Assembly (NCBI RefSeq): GCF_038958875.1
Contig: NZ_CP152407.1
Location: forward strand, 1,495,501 to 1,559,500
Direction of reading: 5' to 3'
DNA length: 64,000 nucleotides
Source of the DNA: Acidovorax sp. FHTAMBA
Lineage (GTDB): Bacteria; Pseudomonadota; Gammaproteobacteria; Burkholderiales; Burkholderiaceae_C
In this document: positions 62,163 to 64,000 of the stretch, piece after piece
Position numbering within the stretch: the first letter of the stretch is position 1
How the letters are laid out: every line of letters starts with the position of its first letter
Program-made: the position numbers and the translations under genes
The notes under the pieces: model-generated
The model's database searches: none
Seen by the model: the letters and a program-made list of their open reading frames with translations, nothing else
What the model was told of the DNA's origin: nothing

Positions 62163-62345
62163 ATGGCCGTTCAGCAAAACAAAAAGTCCCCTTCCAAGCG
62201 CGGCATGCACCGCTCGCACAATGCCCTGAATGTGCCGGGCATTGCGGTGGAACCCACCACCGGTGAAACCCACCTGCGTCACCACATCAGCCCCAACGGT
62301 TTCTACCGTGGCCGTCAGGTGCTGAAGAACAAGTCTGAAGCCTGA
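62163..62345 (+). CDS. rpmF: 50S ribosomal protein L32
   Basis: A 60-residue L32 (MAVQQNKKSPSKRGMHRSHN start). The cysteine pairs of zinc-binding L32 are absent, as usual in betaproteobacteria. CAGGAGCC upstream provides the ribosome binding site. Followed after 13 bases by a strong hairpin that separates it from plsX. Confidence 0.97.
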   Translation: MAVQQNKKSPSKRGMHRSHNALNVPGIAVEPTTGETHLRHHISPNGFYRGRQVLKNKSEA

Positions 62346-62358
62346 CCTTCGCCCCATC

Positions 62359-62402
62359 CAAAGGCCCGTTGCTACTAAATTCGTAGCGCGGGCCTTTGTT
62401 TT
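62359..62402 (+). terminator. terminator/attenuator between rpmF and plsX
   Basis: CAAAGGCCCG (62359-62368) pairs with CGGGCCTTTG (62389-62398) around an inner stem GCTAC/GTAGC, then four T. The inner part (TTGCTACTAAATTCGTAGC) matches the first hairpin of the dispersed repeat. Likely lets most transcripts stop after rpmF while some read into the fatty-acid genes. Confidence 0.8.
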
Positions 62403-62453
62403 GACCGTCGTATTTATATTTCCGGCCCGTCTGGCCGGCCGGACAAGTCGCCC

Positions 62454-63506
62454 ATGATCACACTGGCTGTTGACTGCATGGGGGGCGACCATGGCCCCCG
62501 CGTCACGCTCGCGGCGTGCCGCCAGTTTCTCGACCACCACCCTGATGCCCGCCTGCTGCTCGTTGGCCTGGCAGACAGTCTGCAATCGTTTTCCCACGAC
62601 CGCGCCACCATCGTTCCTGCCTCGGAAGTGGTGGCCATGGATGATCCTGTGGAAATTGCCCTGCGCAAGAAGAAGGACTCTTCGATGCGCGTGGCCATCC
62701 AGCAGGTCAAGGACGGGGCTGCTGCCGCGGCCGTCTCGGCGGGCAACACCGGCGCGCTGATGGCCATTGCACGCTACCTGTTGAAAACGCTCGATGGCAT
62801 CGATCGCCCCGCTATCGCCACCCAGTTGCCCAATGCCACCGGAGGCGCCACCACGGTGCTCGACCTGGGGGCGAATGTGGATTGCTCGGCCGAGCACCTG
62901 TTGCAGTTCGCCGTGATGGGGTCGGCCCTGGTGTCGGTGTTGCAAGAGGGGCACGAGCCGACGGTGGGGCTGCTGAATATTGGTGAAGAAGCGATCAAAG
63001 GCAGTGAAGTCATCAAAAAAGCGGGTGAATTGCTGCGATGTGCGGCTAATTCTGGCGATTTGAATTTCTATGGAAATGTCGAGGGCAACGACATCTTCAA
63101 GGGCACGGTGGACATCGTTGTCTGTGACGGCTTTGTCGGCAATGTGGCGCTCAAGGCCAGCGAAGGCGTGGCCTCCATGATCATTGGCGCGCTGAAAACA
63201 GAGTTTTCTCGCAATATCTTGACCAAAACTGCCGCTATCGTCGCCTATCCGATCCTCAAGGCGCTGATGAAGCGCATGGATTACCGCCGCTACAACGGTG
63301 CTGCGCTGTTGGGGCTTCGTGGGCTCGTGTTCAAGAGCCACGGCTCGGCCGACGCCATGGCCTTCGAGCAGGCTTTGAACCGGGCGTATGATGCAGCCCG
63401 CAACAACCTGCTCGACCGTGTCCGGACCCGGATTGCGCACGCGGCGCCTCTGCTGGCGCCTGCAGATGCCCAGCCCCAGCCTGGCGTTGCGGCGACCGCA
63501 CAATAA
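62454..63506 (+). CDS. plsX: phosphate acyltransferase PlsX
   Basis: A 350-residue enzyme making acyl-phosphate from acyl-ACP, the first step of phospholipid synthesis with PlsY. Seen: MITLAVDCMGGDHGPRVTL, SAGNTGALMAIARYLL, ATQLPNATGGATTVLDLGANVDCS, GEEAIKGSEV and IVVCDGFVGNVALKASEG. Normal length. Its TAA stop shares one base with the fabH ATG, so the two are translationally coupled. Confidence 0.96.
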   Translation: MITLAVDCMGGDHGPRVTLAACRQFLDHHPDARLLLVGLADSLQSFSHDRATIVPASEVVAMDDPVEIALRKKKDSSMRVAIQQVKDGAAAAAVSAGNTGALMAIARYLLKTLDGIDRPAIATQLPNATGGATTVLDLGANVDCSAEHLLQFAVMGSALVSVLQEGHEPTVGLLNIGEEAIKGSEVIKKAGELLRCAANSGDLNFYGNVEGNDIFKGTVDIVVCDGFVGNVALKASEGVASMIIGALKTEFSRNILTKTAAIVAYPILKALMKRMDYRRYNGAALLGLRGLVFKSHGSADAMAFEQALNRAYDAARNNLLDRVRTRIAHAAPLLAPADAQPQPGVAATAQ

Positions 63507-64000
63507 TGAGACGTTATTCCCGCATTACCGGCACCGGCAGCTATCTGCCTCCCCGCCGGTTGACCAACGCCGATCTGGTGACCGAACTGGGCCAGCGCGG
63601 TATCGAAACTTCCGACGAATGGATTGTGGAGCGCACCGGGATCCGGGCACGCCACTTTGCTGCGCCCGACGTCACGGCGAGTGACCTGGGTCTGGAAGCT
63701 GCCCGCAACGCCTTGCAGGCCGCCAGCCTGAAGCCGACGGACATCGATCTGATCATTGTGGCCACGTCCACGCCGGACATGGTGTTCCCGTCCGCGGCCT
63801 GCATCCTGCAGAACAAGCTGGGCGCCAATGGCTGTGCCGCCTTTGATGTGCAAGCCGTGTGCAGCGGTTTTGTCTATGCCCTTTCGGTGGCAGATGCCAT
63901 GATCCAGTCAGGCGCTGCCAACCGCGCGCTGGTTGTCGGGGCTGAGGTTTTCAGCCGCATCCTGGATTTCAACGACCGCACCACCTGCGTACTTTTCGGA
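63506..64000 (+). CDS. fabH: beta-ketoacyl-ACP synthase III, N-terminal part (cut by right edge)
   Basis: First 165 codons of FabH, which condenses acetyl-CoA with malonyl-ACP to start fatty-acid synthesis. The ATG (63506) overlaps the plsX stop by one base. Seen: RRYSRITGTGSYLPPRRLTN, TSDEWIVERTGIRARH, VATSTPDMVFPSAACILQ, and the active-site Cys in FDVQAVCSGFVYAL (about residue 114). The frame remains open at the window end; His and Asn of the triad lie beyond it. Confidence 0.96.
   Translation, partial: MRRYSRITGTGSYLPPRRLTNADLVTELGQRGIETSDEWIVERTGIRARHFAAPDVTASDLGLEAARNALQAASLKPTDIDLIIVATSTPDMVFPSAACILQNKLGANGCAAFDVQAVCSGFVYALSVADAMIQSGAANRALVVGAEVFSRILDFNDRTTCVLFG

Overview
The window is GC-rich betaproteobacterial chromosome. 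Gene content and protein style point to the Comamonadaceae, most likely Acidovorax or a close relative: the maf, yceD, rpmF, plsX, fabH order, a BPSS1780-type membrane protein, a Bug/TctC binding protein, and a short two-hairpin repeat scattered between genes. This is inferred from reading the sequence; no database was searched. No rRNA, tRNA or CRISPR array was seen.

Layout. 1-3014: end of an OmpA-like gene, a small zinc-ribbon membrane protein, and a Tat-exported PhoX phosphatase preceded by a clear Pho box. 3168-4252: first IS30-family copy. 4293-9180 (minus): FecR-domain protein, membrane protein, thrB, a DUF2782-like protein, a serine hydrolase and a small secreted protein, back to back with polA (9323-12121). 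12218-14899: an AT-rich two-gene cassette holding an OLD-like ATPase with a TOPRIM-like tail and an overlapping D12-class DNA adenine methylase. This is the best candidate for an undescribed, probably defensive, system. 15030-17095: two glutathione-transferase-fold proteins and a flavodoxin-like protein. 17165-24519: SDR protein, four-PAS diguanylate cyclase, dienelactone hydrolase, ZIP transporter and a stand-alone two-domain ArsA. 24585-28141: LytTR response regulator and histidine kinase divergent from argH, as in the Pseudomonas fimS-algR/argH arrangement. 28204-35770: Bug protein, SGNH hydrolase, OpgC-like acyltransferase, ferritin-like protein, catalase HPII and a dihaem cytochrome c.

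36100-37184: second IS30 copy, in the same orientation and with five base differences from the first. 37234-43881: a LysR regulator divergent from a probable catabolic operon (tiny ORF, FAD oxidase, aminotransferase, TPP enzyme). An IS630-family element has inserted exactly in the stop codon of the oxidase. 44049-45742: hipBA toxin-antitoxin pair with four operator half-sites. 45801-54904: dinB-like polymerase, Aer-like chemoreceptor, queF, a 2OG-Fe(II) oxygenase, yaaA and rne. 55492-58746: rluC, a HAD phosphatase, a Rieske protein and sppA. 58897-64000: MORN-type protein, RsmI-like methyltransferase and maf on minus, then yceD, rpmF, plsX and fabH (cut by the right edge) on plus.

The thread across the window is the dispersed repeat: eleven near-complete copies plus two half copies. 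It mostly lies at gene ends. Two copies carry an IS30 insertion at almost the same point of the repeat tail. One copy supplies the start codon of the ZIP gene, one encodes the signal peptide of the MORN-type protein, and half copies lie in the sppA N-terminus and in the rpmF-plsX hairpin.
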